From CAZNPH01 sp964574985 (GTDB lineage: Bacteria > Bacteroidota > Bacteroidia > Bacteroidales > SM23-62), in contig CAZNPH010000035.1 in NCBI GenBank assembly GCA_964574985.1, positions 1 through 15,796 of the forward strand: a stretch of DNA of 15,796 bases, written 5' to 3'. The stretch's first letter is position 1; every line of letters starts with the position of its first letter. Of the stretch, positions 1-6,172 are shown one piece after another. The translations under genes and the position numbers were made by a program. Under the pieces are notes generated by a model. That model worked only from the letters and a program-made list of their open reading frames with translations. It was not told the DNA's origin and ran no database searches.

Positions 1-3
1 ATG

Positions 4-33
4 TTGATAACCCCAGGTTTTTCCTTATTTTTG
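4..33 (+). promoter_or_regulatory. Bacteroidetes-type promoter for the small membrane protein
   Basis: TTG at 4-6 and TATTTTTG at 26-33 are separated by 19 bases. This matches the Bacteroidetes primary sigma consensus (TTG at -33, TAnnTTTG at -7) in both boxes and in spacing. Transcription would start near 40, ahead of the small open frame that begins at 98. This is one of the two best-formed promoters in the window. It is read from the sequence only. Confidence 0.55.
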
Positions 34-97
34 GATACCAGCTAAACAGTTACAATGGTTATATATATTGGCATACGGTTTGAACAAAAATTTAATG

Positions 98-316
98 ATA
101 CCAGTCGTTCCCATGATTACAGATACAGTAAAATACAATAAACGAAATATACGTTCCAGGCTTCCGAAACCATTGGAAATGCTTTTCTTTTTTATTATGG
201 TTGCCCTGATCGGTTTCTTTTGCTGCCTGGTGCAATCAAGGGGGGATACCCCACAGCATGAAGAATCAGTTCATGCCCTTCAAGTTGACCATGAATTCCG
301 GGCCCTGTGTGATTAA
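98..316 (+). CDS. small single-pass membrane protein, unknown function
   Basis: I do not recognise this protein. The 72-residue frame has a basic N-terminal stretch (KYNKRNIRSRLPKP), then one strongly hydrophobic segment at about residues 28-47 that includes two adjacent cysteines. A polar tail of about 25 residues carrying several Glu, Asp and His follows. The charge pattern suggests an inner-membrane protein with a cytoplasmic N-terminus. The segment is not a convincing lipobox, because no clear small-residue/Cys site precedes the tail. The start is uncertain: ATG at 98 is chosen, but TTG at 68 and ATG at 113 or 179 are in frame. A separate 28-codon frame begins at ATG 54. Support comes from the well-formed promoter at 4-33 and from the lack of any other gene here. 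The stop lies 7 bp from the convergent transporter gene. It could be chance coding. Confidence 0.4.
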   Translation: MPVVPMITDTVKYNKRNIRSRLPKPLEMLFFFIMVALIGFFCCLVQSRGDTPQHEESVHALQVDHEFRALCD

Positions 317-323
317 GGACGCT

Positions 324-1772
324 TTAGTTTTTACGGAAAACTGCCCGGTGAAAAATGAACAGGGCCAGGGCAGTAATGATCCCCAGGGCCATCAATAGCA
401 ATCCGAATTTCTGGGGATAATAATTCAGCCAGAGATAGTGGGTTAGTTCACGGGCATCCATACCCATCAGCTCGCAGGCGCGGTTCAGGAAATCGGTCCG
501 GGTAAAGGCATCCGATACCGGCGGGATGTCCAGCCCCCATTTGGCAATCTCTTCCCTGAGCAGCAGGTATTTGTCCGACATGGTTTCATACAGTCTTCCC
601 GACAGGATCCCGGCCAGGAAATTCCCCAGGGCAATGGGCAAAAAATTTGTACCCATATAAAGGGCTGATTTGTCATCTGGAGCGATCCGTCCGATGTATT
701 CGAGGATTTTCGGCGAGAAAAGCATTTCTCCGACGGCGAAAATCAGAATGGCAAAAATCACGAACCATCCGCTGGTGGTCAGCATGGTCATCATGATTCC
801 GGTCCCGTTGATCAGGACACCCGCTATGACTCCGTAGATTAGCTTGAAACGCATACTCAGGGAGGAAACCGCGATCTGGAAGATCACAATGTAGAGTGCG
901 GAAAGGGTGATCATTTTTTCGGCCGGGATGATCCCTTCCGGCGAGCCGGTCAGGCGGGCCAGTGCCGGCCAAATCTTATACAGTGTGTCATATATGCCTC
1001 CCGTATCGATCCACTGGTCGATAAATACGGGAAGACTGTAGAAGAACTGCCAGTAAACGGTCCATGCTCCCACGATGATCAGCAGGAATATCATCAACCG
1101 GGCATCCTTCAGGGCAGTCCGGATATTCATAAAGGCCTGGCGCATTGACTGCCCGAAAGTAGTCCGTACACTCCCGGTCTCCGGCTCCCGGTAAAATAAC
1201 AATACGATCAGCAGGTTGATCAGGATGGCAGCCGAGGACATGATGAACACGTACTGCCACCGGATCTCACGGAGCTCTGAAGCCACCAGCGGCCCTATGA
1301 GTCCGCCTACATTGACAATCATGTAGAAAAATCCGAATCCGATCGATGAGGTTTTTTCAGTGGTGGTGCGGGCAATGGTGGCCGAAATGACCGGTTTAAA
1401 CAGGGCGGCCCCGATGGCCACATAGAAAAAAGTGACGAACACGGCCGGGTATCCGGTTACCGTCCCCATCAGGTAATATCCTGAGGACAGGATGACGAAA
1501 GCAGTGACCAGCACTTTTTTGTAACTGATGCGGTCGGCAATGGAGCCGGTAATGATGGGGAGGAAATACAGGATCGCGTTGACCGTTCCCATCAGGAATC
1601 CTTTCTGCATCTGGGTAAAGCCGAGTGCCCCGGTGTCACGGGAACCGGTCAGGTAGAGGGCCAGCAGGTTGAACACCCCGTAATACCCCCAGCGTTCGAA
1701 CAGTTCAAGCGCATTCGCGGCCCAGTAGGTACGGGGAAGATCCCTGGCAATTTCTCTGACTCGCCCCATCAT
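324..1772 (-). CDS. POT/PTR2-family peptide transporter (MFS)
   Basis: This is a predicted proton-coupled importer of di- and tripeptides in the inner membrane, of the POT branch of the major facilitator superfamily. The signature ExxERxxYYG is present near the N-terminus (E23, E26, R27, then GYYG at 29-32), with Trp where Phe is usual. Hydrophobic segments occur through the 482 residues in a pattern fitting 12 or more helices. Residues around 255-295 form a longer polar stretch in mid-protein, as seen in other bacterial members. The motif FSPKILEYIGRIAP in the second half resembles the second conserved POT region. The first two codons are both ATG (1772 and 1769), so the start is uncertain by one codon. 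No Shine-Dalgarno is visible, and an inverted repeat abuts the start. Family assignment is strong. The substrate is inferred from the family, and some bacterial POT members carry other solutes. Confidence 0.9.
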   Translation of the reverse strand: MMGRVREIARDLPRTYWAANALELFERWGYYGVFNLLALYLTGSRDTGALGFTQMQKGFLMGTVNAILYFLPIITGSIADRISYKKVLVTAFVILSSGYYLMGTVTGYPAVFVTFFYVAIGAALFKPVISATIARTTTEKTSSIGFGFFYMIVNVGGLIGPLVASELREIRWQYVFIMSSAAILINLLIVLLFYREPETGSVRTTFGQSMRQAFMNIRTALKDARLMIFLLIIVGAWTVYWQFFYSLPVFIDQWIDTGGIYDTLYKIWPALARLTGSPEGIIPAEKMITLSALYIVIFQIAVSSLSMRFKLIYGVIAGVLINGTGIMMTMLTTSGWFVIFAILIFAVGEMLFSPKILEYIGRIAPDDKSALYMGTNFLPIALGNFLAGILSGRLYETMSDKYLLLREEIAKWGLDIPPVSDAFTRTDFLNRACELMGMDARELTHYLWLNYYPQKFGLLLMALGIITALALFIFHRAVFRKN

Positions 1773-1773
1773 A

Positions 1774-1799
1774 TGGAAAATTTCTGAAAAAATTTTCCA
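1774..1799. repeat. perfect 10-bp inverted repeat abutting the transporter start
   Basis: TGGAAAATTT at 1774-1783 and AAATTTTCCA at 1790-1799 are perfect reverse complements around a 6-base spacer (CTGAAA). The element ends one base before the ATG at 1772 of the minus-strand transporter. It also touches a near-match -7 box on the minus strand (TAATATTG, 1805-1798). It could be an operator overlapping the transcription start, or a hairpin in the leader that controls access to the start codon. It lacks a following U tract, so it is not an obvious terminator. Confidence 0.6.
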
Positions 1800-1849
1800 A
1801 TATTAAGAAATTCTTACCGGTTAGAAAAAAAATCCTCCGTTTCGTCCGG

Positions 1850-2491
1850 TCAGTTCGGCGGTTCTCCCCGTTTTTCATAAAAATAGGAGATTTTGGCAGG
1901 CACATTGTCAAAAGTATAGATCTCTTTGTCATGGTTCTCTTCATAATAGCTTACCAGGGCAAAGTCCCCGGCGCACATGGTGGCATGCCAGAACAACAGG
2001 CTTCCGAATGCCCAGATGATGTAACCGTCAAAAAAGTATATGCCCCCGATACACAACAGTCCGATCACCGTAAAAGGAGTAAATGCCAGCCATTTGAAAC
2101 CCTTCCTGTCTACCACATGGTGGTCGGCGGAAACAAAAAAGGCAAACTGGCGAATATTGGCTCCCGCATGGATCTTCCTTGCCCCCATAAACCAGTATAC
2201 GAGTCCGTGCAACCCCTCATGCACAGGAATGACCAGGGTAAAGGAAGCCAGGAATCCGTACAATCCGTTCAACAGGATCTTCCCGGTATGCAGATCCGGC
2301 TCCAGAATGCCCCGGATGGTGCCCAGGGCCATGATGATCAGTGTTCCCAGCAGGAAGGCAAAAAAGAAGGTGGTGGTCCGGTTGCGTTTTCTGAGGTATT
2401 TTCCGGCAAAACCGAGAATATCGTTGTGACTTAATTCATCCAGCAATACAAATGAAGGATCTCTCCGGATCTGCTCAGGGGTATATCGCAT
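1850..2491 (-). CDS. DUF3267-type putative membrane zinc metalloprotease
   Basis: The 213-residue membrane protein carries a zincin motif, HEGLH at residues 91-95, at the end of a hydrophobic segment. It has about four predicted membrane helices (roughly 43-60, 73-90, 137-154 and 157-175). Residues 175-183 read GDFALVSYY; the Asp at 176 is a candidate third zinc ligand, like the C-terminal GD motif of DUF3267 proteins. The family is annotated as putative zincin peptidase, and its substrates are generally unknown. The start (ATG at 2491) lies 9 bp after the serpin stop on the same strand, so the two are probably co-transcribed. The transporter start is 78 bp further on. A T-rich tract follows the stop on the coding strand without a good stem. 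Membership in the membrane-zincin class is well supported by the motif; the physiological role is not known. Confidence 0.8.
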   Translation of the reverse strand: MRYTPEQIRRDPSFVLLDELSHNDILGFAGKYLRKRNRTTTFFFAFLLGTLIIMALGTIRGILEPDLHTGKILLNGLYGFLASFTLVIPVHEGLHGLVYWFMGARKIHAGANIRQFAFFVSADHHVVDRKGFKWLAFTPFTVIGLLCIGGIYFFDGYIIWAFGSLLFWHATMCAGDFALVSYYEENHDKEIYTFDNVPAKISYFYEKRGEPPN

Positions 2492-2500
2492 CTTGGAAAA

Positions 2501-3754
2501 TTATTTTGAAGGATCGGCCAGTTGCCCGGCAAACAGAATGGCGCCCGTATGGTTTTCCCTGATCAGGTAAACAAAGGGATGGTCGGCCCTGAATTCCACC
2601 GGCTCGCCGGGAAGTGCGCTTTTAAGGGCCATGACCACTGCCGTGGCGGCTGCTGCCTCGGTCCCCTTTTCATTGACATCCACATAGGCCTTGTGAAGCA
2701 CCTCGTCGATGAGCAAATCGTTCTCTCCGGTCATCAACGAAAAATCCGCGTCGGTCTCAAATGCCGTTTTCATGCCCATGTCCTTCAGGACCTTTTTGAG
2801 GCTGAAGGAGGAGGTGTTGCTGAATTTGGGCAGGAACACCCGGACATATTCGGTTTGCATGCTGTCTATCCACCGGTCCAGTTTTTCATGATCAATATCC
2901 CCGGTCAGATCCGGGAGTCCGTTCACCTGCCCGGGCAGCAGGATATACATGGATGCACCGCCCCCCTTGTAGGGGAGTCCGATCATCTGCAGTTCCTGGT
3001 TTTCCATATAAGGCAGGTGCATGCTCTTGTGCATGAAATCCGCCATCACTTCCCGGTTGCCGGGAAGTTTGAAGGGGGCTTCACGGGTGGTTTTTTCACT
3101 GAAGGATTCTTTCCAGTTCCCGTTGAAATAAATGGCGTTTGTCAGCACCAGCCGGGTCAGTTCGGTCAGAACACCCTGACCGATCAGGTTCCTGATCTTT
3201 TCATCGGTCTTGTCCTCCACCCAGCGGTTGATATCCTGCCTGGCTCTTTCCCTTGCGGCGGGATCCTTGAAATTCTTTTGTTTGACCGGGGCCTGATGAT
3301 ATTTTCTAACCGTTTCCAGGAATTCTTTCCTGAACTCATAATCATCCTGTGCCCACAAAGCATTGGCGATGTTCAGGCGGATGCCTTCTTTGCCATCGCG
3401 GGCCGGCAAACTATCCATAAATGCCTTGTAATGCTCATGGAATGATTCCGTATTGGGAGGAAAATGAAGCAATTCCTGCATCTCCTTTTCAGTGGTGCCG
3501 TCTGCACCGGCATAGGTCATGGCCAGCGCCGAAGAGATGCTGTATGGCGAAAAGAACAGGTTTTCCCCGTCTTTTTGCACTTCCCTGAATAGCTCCAGGG
3601 CAAACCGGTTGTTGGAAGAGGCAAGTGCAGCCGGTTCACCGGCATGGGCTCCCGCGGCCGGTTCAGGGGCCCCGCTTTTGTTTATTTTCCTGTGTGAACC
3701 GCAGGACACGGCCAGCAGGGTGGCAACTGTGAGGACAAATATCCTTTTATTCAT
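2501..3754 (-). CDS. serpin (serine protease inhibitor), lipoprotein
   Basis: A 417-residue serpin with a lipoprotein signal: a basic start, a hydrophobic core and the lipobox AVSC with Cys18. The start is placed at ATG 3754, because the frame extends 14 codons upstream (to 3796) without any signal-peptide character. The serpin fold covers about residues 45-417. The hinge EKGTEAAAATA (362-372) has the small residues needed for loop insertion, so an inhibitory serpin is expected. Counting from P17 (E362) puts P1 at Lys378 and P1' at Ser379, suggesting trypsin-like target proteases. The C-terminal signature FRADHPFVYLI is present. The residues after Cys18 (GSHRK) are not acidic, unlike Bacteroidetes surface-export signals, so a periplasm-facing location is more likely. 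It is the first gene of a pair with the DUF3267 zincin. The P1 call could shift by a residue or two. Confidence 0.93.
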   Translation of the reverse strand: MNKRIFVLTVATLLAVSCGSHRKINKSGAPEPAAGAHAGEPAALASSNNRFALELFREVQKDGENLFFSPYSISSALAMTYAGADGTTEKEMQELLHFPPNTESFHEHYKAFMDSLPARDGKEGIRLNIANALWAQDDYEFRKEFLETVRKYHQAPVKQKNFKDPAARERARQDINRWVEDKTDEKIRNLIGQGVLTELTRLVLTNAIYFNGNWKESFSEKTTREAPFKLPGNREVMADFMHKSMHLPYMENQELQMIGLPYKGGGASMYILLPGQVNGLPDLTGDIDHEKLDRWIDSMQTEYVRVFLPKFSNTSSFSLKKVLKDMGMKTAFETDADFSLMTGENDLLIDEVLHKAYVDVNEKGTEAAAATAVVMALKSALPGEPVEFRADHPFVYLIRENHTGAILFAGQLADPSK

Positions 3755-4061
3755 TTCCTTGTGAATTAATATTTCTGAACAGAGATCAATTTTCATACCA
3801 TTTGAAACGGAAACAGGAGATCAGTCCATAAAATAACAATAATCCGTGATAAACACCAATTCAATCTTTGCTGATCGTTGTGAACGGATCCATACATGCA
3901 GCAGTTCGATTACCGGATAGCCATCGGGATGGCCGAACGGGCAGACCCTGAAGGGTAGGATCCCGGCAGGCTGAAGTATGGTTTTGACGGGAACCGGAAA
4001 AATGTGGTCCCCGTGGATTATGTATTCATTGCACTCTATGTTTCGGACTGGTCGGTCGCGG
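3755..4061. other. 307-bp stretch without a convincing gene
   Basis: The stretch lies between divergent genes. A 93-codon minus-strand frame (4102-3821) crosses most of it, but it matches no family I know. It also runs antisense through the good promoter at 4062-4092 and has no recognisable promoter of its own. Small inverted repeats are present: GCCATC/GATGGC at 3920-3933, flanked by GTTCG (3904-3908) and CGAAC (3934-3938), and ACCCT/AGGGT nearby. No -7 box for the serpin was found. It may hold a small gene, a decayed gene or leader sequence. Confidence 0.4.
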
Positions 4062-4092
4062 TTGAATGACCGGCCAATAATTTCTATCTTTG
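4062..4092 (+). promoter_or_regulatory. Bacteroidetes-type promoter for the DUF3109/dipeptidase unit
   Basis: TTG at 4062-4064 and TATCTTTG at 4085-4092 are separated by 20 bases, close to the Bacteroidetes -33/-7 consensus. The predicted transcription start near 4099 lies about 20 bases upstream of the first candidate ATG (4119). Confidence 0.6.
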
Positions 4093-4118
4093 TCCCCTTC
4101 ATTACCGGTCGGGATCAT

Positions 4119-4724
4119 ATGGGAAAAAGGAAAGTGGCCTCCATGCTGCAGGTCGGTGACAAGGTCATCAGCATGGATGTGCTGGAGCGGATGTTTGTAT
4201 GCGACCTGGATGCCTGCAAAGGCCAGTGTTGCGTGCAGGGTGAATCAGGGGCACCCCTGGAAGATGAAGAGGTGGCCCTGCTCGAAAAACACTATGTCCG
4301 GCTCAAACCCTTTCTTAGGAAGGAAGGGATCCGGGCCATTGAAAAACAGGGTGCCTGGGTGATGGACAAGGAAGAGGACAAGGTTACCCCGCTGGTGGAA
4401 GGCATGGAATGTGCCTACGCGATCTTCAGGGACGGGATCGCCCGTTGCGGCATTGAACATGCATATGAGAAAAAGGCGATCCCTTTCCGCAAACCCATTT
4501 CCTGCCACCTGTACCCGGTCCGGATCACCCGGTATGAGAATTTCGAGGCAGTGAACCATGACAGCAACAAACTTTGCAAGTCCGCGGAGATACTGGGCAG
4601 GAAAAAAGGCACACCCGCGTATATGTTTTTAAAGGAAGCCCTGGAGCGGAAATACGGAAAGCCGTTTTTCAGAAAACTGGACCGGGCGGCCCGGGAACTC
4701 AGGGAAAAAGGAGACATTCAATAA
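4119..4724 (+). CDS. DUF3109 cysteine-rich protein (putative metal-binding)
   Basis: A cytoplasmic protein of 201 residues in the DUF3109 family, which is common in Bacteroidetes and related to YkgJ-type zinc/iron-chelating proteins. The cysteine pattern is typical: C28, C33, C37 and C38 (CDLDACKGQCC), C98, C110, C129 in SCHLYPVR and C153. Conserved blocks include GESGAPLEDEE after the first cluster. No signal peptide or membrane segment is seen. The biochemical function of the family is not established; binding of an iron-sulfur cluster or zinc is inferred from the cysteines. ATG 4119 is chosen from the promoter position. ATG 4143 is in frame, gives the usual family beginning MLQVGDKVIS, and has an AAGG-type sequence about 12 bases upstream, so it is a real alternative. 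The stop is 11 bp from the dipeptidase start, and the two genes are probably one operon. Confidence 0.88.
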   Translation: MGKRKVASMLQVGDKVISMDVLERMFVCDLDACKGQCCVQGESGAPLEDEEVALLEKHYVRLKPFLRKEGIRAIEKQGAWVMDKEEDKVTPLVEGMECAYAIFRDGIARCGIEHAYEKKAIPFRKPISCHLYPVRITRYENFEAVNHDSNKLCKSAEILGRKKGTPAYMFLKEALERKYGKPFFRKLDRAARELREKGDIQ

Positions 4725-4735
4725 CAAAAAGCGAT

Positions 4736-6130
4736 ATGGACATTCAAAAATACATTGAAGAACACAGGGACCGGTTCCTTGAGGAGCTGTTCGGACTGAT
4801 CCGGATCCCGTCGGTCAGCAGCGAGGAATCGGCCGGACCTGAGATGCTGCGGGCTGCCGAATATGTGCGCAAAACGCTGATCAATGCAGGGGCCGGGCGG
4901 GCAGAGATCATGGAGGCCAAAGGCTGGCCGGTGATCTACGGAGAAAAAATGGTGGATCCCGCCCTTCCCACGGTCCTGGTTTACGGCCATTATGACGTTC
5001 AGTCGACGGAGCCCCTTGAAGAATGGAAATCCAAACCTTTTGAACCGGAGATCCGGGACGGAAAGATCTATGCCCGGGGTGCGGACGATGACAAGGGTCA
5101 GCTGTTCATGCATTTCAAGGCATTCGAATACATGAACAGGACGGGTTCCCTGCCCTGCAACGTAAAGTTCATGATCGAGGGGGAAGAAGAAGTGGGTTCT
5201 GCCAGCCTCGATGATTTTTGCAGTACAAACCGGGAGTTGCTGAAATGCGATGTCATTCTGGTATCGGATACCACCATGATCGCTGCCGATATTCCGAGCA
5301 TTACCATGGGGTTGCGCGGACTCAGTTACTTTGAGGTGGAAGTGAAGGGGCCTGACAGGGATCTGCATTCGGGATTGTACGGGGGAGCGGTGGGAAATCC
5401 CGCCAACATACTGTGCAAGATGATCGGTTCGCTGACCGGTCCGGAGAACCTGGTGACCATTCCGGGCTTTTATGACGATGTGCTCGAACTGAGCCAGGCG
5501 GAAAGGAAGGAGATGGCCCGGGCCCCTTTCGAACTGAAGGCGTACCGGGAAGACATCGGGATCCGGTCGGTTATGGGCGAGGAGGGTTATTCCACCCCGG
5601 AGCGTACGGGCATCAGGCCAAGCCTTGATGTCAACGGAATGTGGGGCGGATTCACCGGTGAGGGGGCCAAGACCATCCTGCCGGCCAGGGCAAGTGCCAA
5701 GATCTCCATGCGGCTGGTGCCCAATCAGAAGTCACCCCGCATCAATAAGCTTTTCGAGAAGCATTTCAAATCCATCGCTCCCGGATGCGTGGATGTGAAA
5801 GTCAGGCCCCTGTATGGCGGAGAAGGTTATGTTTCCCCCATCGATACCCCCGAGTACCGGGCGGCTTCCGCAGCCATGGAAACCACTTTCGGCAAAAAGC
5901 CCGTTCCCACCCGCAGCGGGGGCAGCATCCCCGTCATTGCCAGTTTTGAAGAGATACTGGGTGTGAAGTCGGTTTTGATGGGGTTCGGACTCGAATCGGA
6001 CGCCATCCATTCCCCCAATGAAAATTATCCTTTATTTAATTTTTTCAAGGGGATCGAGACAATCCCGTATTTTTACAGGAATTTTGCAGAAATGAAATTT
6101 GCCCCCCCTGAAAAACAAGGGGCATATTAA
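4736..6130 (+). CDS. M20-family dipeptidase
   Basis: A 464-residue cytosolic metallopeptidase of the M20 family, closest in style to carnosinase/PepV-like dipeptidases, that hydrolyses short peptides with a two-metal centre. The ligand set is readable: H85 and D87 (VYGHYDVQS), the bridging Asp in GADDDKG (D118 by family alignment), the catalytic Glu and ligand Glu in EGEEEVGS (E151, E152), D178 in VSDTTM and H425 in AIHSPNENY. The dimerisation lid domain is present between roughly 190 and 310 (LHSGLYGG at 210-217). No signal peptide is present. The frame is open upstream to 4574, but that portion lies antisense-like within the DUF3109 gene in another frame, so ATG 4736 is the start. It is 11 bp downstream of the DUF3109 stop. 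Exact substrate preference cannot be read from the sequence. Confidence 0.93.
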   Translation: MDIQKYIEEHRDRFLEELFGLIRIPSVSSEESAGPEMLRAAEYVRKTLINAGAGRAEIMEAKGWPVIYGEKMVDPALPTVLVYGHYDVQSTEPLEEWKSKPFEPEIRDGKIYARGADDDKGQLFMHFKAFEYMNRTGSLPCNVKFMIEGEEEVGSASLDDFCSTNRELLKCDVILVSDTTMIAADIPSITMGLRGLSYFEVEVKGPDRDLHSGLYGGAVGNPANILCKMIGSLTGPENLVTIPGFYDDVLELSQAERKEMARAPFELKAYREDIGIRSVMGEEGYSTPERTGIRPSLDVNGMWGGFTGEGAKTILPARASAKISMRLVPNQKSPRINKLFEKHFKSIAPGCVDVKVRPLYGGEGYVSPIDTPEYRAASAAMETTFGKKPVPTRSGGSIPVIASFEEILGVKSVLMGFGLESDAIHSPNENYPLFNFFKGIETIPYFYRNFAEMKFAPPEKQGAY

Positions 6131-6141
6131 TGAAAAACGTA

Positions 6142-6149
6142 TATATTTG
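6142..6149 (+). promoter_or_regulatory. -7 element for glnN
   Basis: TATATTTG matches TAnnTTTG in the 42-bp gap between the dipeptidase stop and glnN. No TTG is present at the expected -33 position. The predicted start of transcription is near 6156, leaving a leader of about 17 bases. Confidence 0.4.
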
Positions 6150-6172
6150 TCCCCTGAACCAAATTCTTCAAA

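Noticed and set aside
1825..1849. Possible terminator after the DUF3267 gene (T8 on the coding strand)
   Set aside because: The only stem before the T run is about 3 bp (CCG/CGG), too weak to call.
1931..2434. Plus-strand open frames of 167 and 129 codons
   Set aside because: Antisense to the DUF3267 gene, which has the HEGLH motif. Composition-driven shadows.
2522..3445. 307-codon plus-strand open frame
   Set aside because: It lies entirely antisense to the serpin, whose motifs are intact, and its translation resembles no family.
3755..3796. 14-codon upstream extension of the serpin
   Set aside because: It would bury the lipoprotein signal peptide. The ATG at 3754 gives a normal signal and lipobox.
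4574..4735. 54-codon upstream extension of the dipeptidase
   Set aside because: It overlaps the end of the DUF3109 gene in another frame, and the family N-terminus begins at 4736.
6100..6124. TGCCCC/GGGGCA hairpin at the end of the dipeptidase gene
   Set aside because: The stem overlaps the last codons and no T tract follows, so a terminator call is not supported.
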